DNA of 7,121 nucleotides from JBLHOS01 sp047623825. GTDB taxonomy: Bacteria; Pseudomonadota; Alphaproteobacteria; Rhodobacterales; Rhodobacteraceae. The stretch is taken from assembly GCA_047623825.1 (NCBI GenBank), contig JBLHOS010000111.1:1-7121 (forward strand), read 5' to 3'. The notes under the pieces were generated by a model. It was given only the letters and a program-made list of their open reading frames with translations. It was not told the DNA's origin and made no database searches. Position 1 is the first letter of the stretch. Each line of letters opens with the position of its first letter. The position numbers and the translations under genes were made by a program. Shown here one piece after another: positions 6,280 to 7,121 of this stretch.

Positions 6280-7121
6280 ATGCCGCTGACGCCTGAGCAA
6301 TTGGCCGAGATCGAGGAGCAGCGCTCCCACTCCCAACCCACGTTGCGGGCCGTGTCCCCAGGGATGGAGGCGCATTTGTACAAGGTTCGCCCTGTGCTGG
6401 ACCACGGATTTGTGCGCGTCATCGATTATATGGGCGATGATAACGCGATCACACAAGCCGCCCGCGTCAGTTATGGCAAAGGCACCAAATCGGTGCAAAA
6501 CGATGAAGGGCTGATCCGCTATCTGATGCGGCACTGGCACTCGACCCCGTTCGAGATGTGCGAGATCAAGCTGCACGTGAAATTGCCGGTCTTTGTGGCG
6601 CGCCAATGGATCCGACACCGCACCGCCAATGTGAACGAATACTCGGCGCGCTATTCGATCCTGGATCGGGAATTCTATATCCCGGCACCTGAGCATCTGA
6701 ATGCGCAATCGGTGATCAACAATCAGGGCCGGGGTGAGGTGCTGGAGGGTCCTGAGGCCGCCCGTGTGCTAGACTACCTAAAGGCCGACAGCATGCGCGC
6801 CTATGACCATTATGAGGAAATGATCGGCCAAGATGGTCAGCAAGGATTGGCACGAGAGCTGGCCCGCATGAACCTGCCCGCCAATATCTATACGCAATGG
6901 TATTGGAAGGTGGATTTGCACAATCTGTTCCACTTCTTGCGCCTGCGCGCCGACTCCCATGCGCAATATGAGATCCGCGTCTATGCTGATGCGATTTGTG
7001 AGATGGTCAAGGATTGGGTTCCCGCGGCGTACGGCGCATTTGAGGATTACCGAATGGGCGGCGTACAGTTGAGTGGCAAAGGTGTTGAGGCGTTGAAGCG
7101 GATGCTGGCTGGTGAAGAGGT
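6280..7121 (+). CDS. thyX: ThyX, flavin-dependent thymidylate synthase (3' end cut by window)
   Basis: ThyX methylates dUMP to dTMP using methylenetetrahydrofolate as carbon donor and FAD/NADPH as reductant, unlike ThyA, and acts in the cytoplasm as a homotetramer. The frame stays open from the ATG at 6280 to the window end, giving 280 visible residues; relatives of about 300 residues suggest only some 20 are missing. The ThyX signature RHRX7S is present as Arg112-His113-Arg114 to Ser122 (RHRTANVNEYSARY). The C-terminal FHFLRLRADSHAQYEIRVY (217-235) supplies Arg223 and His227, which match Arg174 and His178 of the Thermotoga enzyme. Arg196 matches its Arg147 by spacing. The frame is also open upstream (for example GTG at 6223), but homologues begin near MPLTPEQ, so the ATG is preferred although its ribosome site (AAGAGA, 6264-6269) is weak. 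Confidence 0.96.
   Translation, partial: MPLTPEQLAEIEEQRSHSQPTLRAVSPGMEAHLYKVRPVLDHGFVRVIDYMGDDNAITQAARVSYGKGTKSVQNDEGLIRYLMRHWHSTPFEMCEIKLHVKLPVFVARQWIRHRTANVNEYSARYSILDREFYIPAPEHLNAQSVINNQGRGEVLEGPEAARVLDYLKADSMRAYDHYEEMIGQDGQQGLARELARMNLPANIYTQWYWKVDLHNLFHFLRLRADSHAQYEIRVYADAICEMVKDWVPAAYGAFEDYRMGGVQLSGKGVEALKRMLAGEE

Noticed and set aside
6262..6708. Minus-strand open frame of 148 codons opposite thyX
   Set aside because: The plus strand encodes unmistakable ThyX with the RHRX7S motif through this region; the antisense frame has no independent support.
1..7121. Mobile element, defence island, CRISPR or phage content
   Set aside because: No direct repeat arrays, transposase or integrase motifs, or tRNA-flanked junctions were seen; the genes are compact and mostly housekeeping or conserved hypothetical.

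Overview
The window looks like ordinary chromosomal DNA of an alphaproteobacterium, most likely of the Rhodobacterales/Roseobacter group. This rests on moderately high G+C codon use, the yajC-secD-secF block followed by an NDUFAF3-like (Mth938-type) gene, the presence of DUF1194 and DUF817 proteins of the kind common in that order, and a roughly 300-residue ThyX of alphaproteobacterial type. The taxonomic call is inferred from family recognition, not from a search. I see no rRNA, tRNA, insertion sequence, CRISPR array or prophage signature.

Left part (1-4038, plus strand): a tightly packed run consisting of the 3' part of yajC, secD, secF, a TauE/SafE-type (TSUP) membrane permease whose ATG lies inside the last codons of secF, and a small Mth938/NDUFAF3-like protein. 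YajC, SecD and SecF form the SecYEG accessory complex that uses the proton gradient to help proteins through or into the inner membrane. NDUFAF3 is the mitochondrial complex I assembly factor, so its bacterial relative beside secDF is consistent with a shared interest in membrane-complex biogenesis. A hairpin followed by four T (4048-4069) probably ends this transcription unit.

Middle part (4122-6196, minus strand, read right to left): a DUF817 multi-pass membrane protein, a glyoxalase I-like VOC enzyme with all four expected metal ligands, and a secreted DUF1194 protein with a von Willebrand factor A-type DxSxS motif. The VOC and DUF1194 genes overlap. A perfect 7-bp hairpin without a T tract lies in the 60-bp gap between DUF817 and the VOC gene. 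The two transcription units converge at 4039-4121.

Right part (6280-7121, plus strand): a thyX gene for flavin-dependent thymidylate synthase, open at the window end, diverging from the DUF817 gene across 83 bp.

No stretch longer than about 85 bases lacks a gene. I did not find a convincing undescribed system. The items most worth a second look are the permease coupled to secF, the NDUFAF3-like gene in the Sec operon, and the uncharacterised DUF817 and DUF1194 proteins around a glyoxalase.
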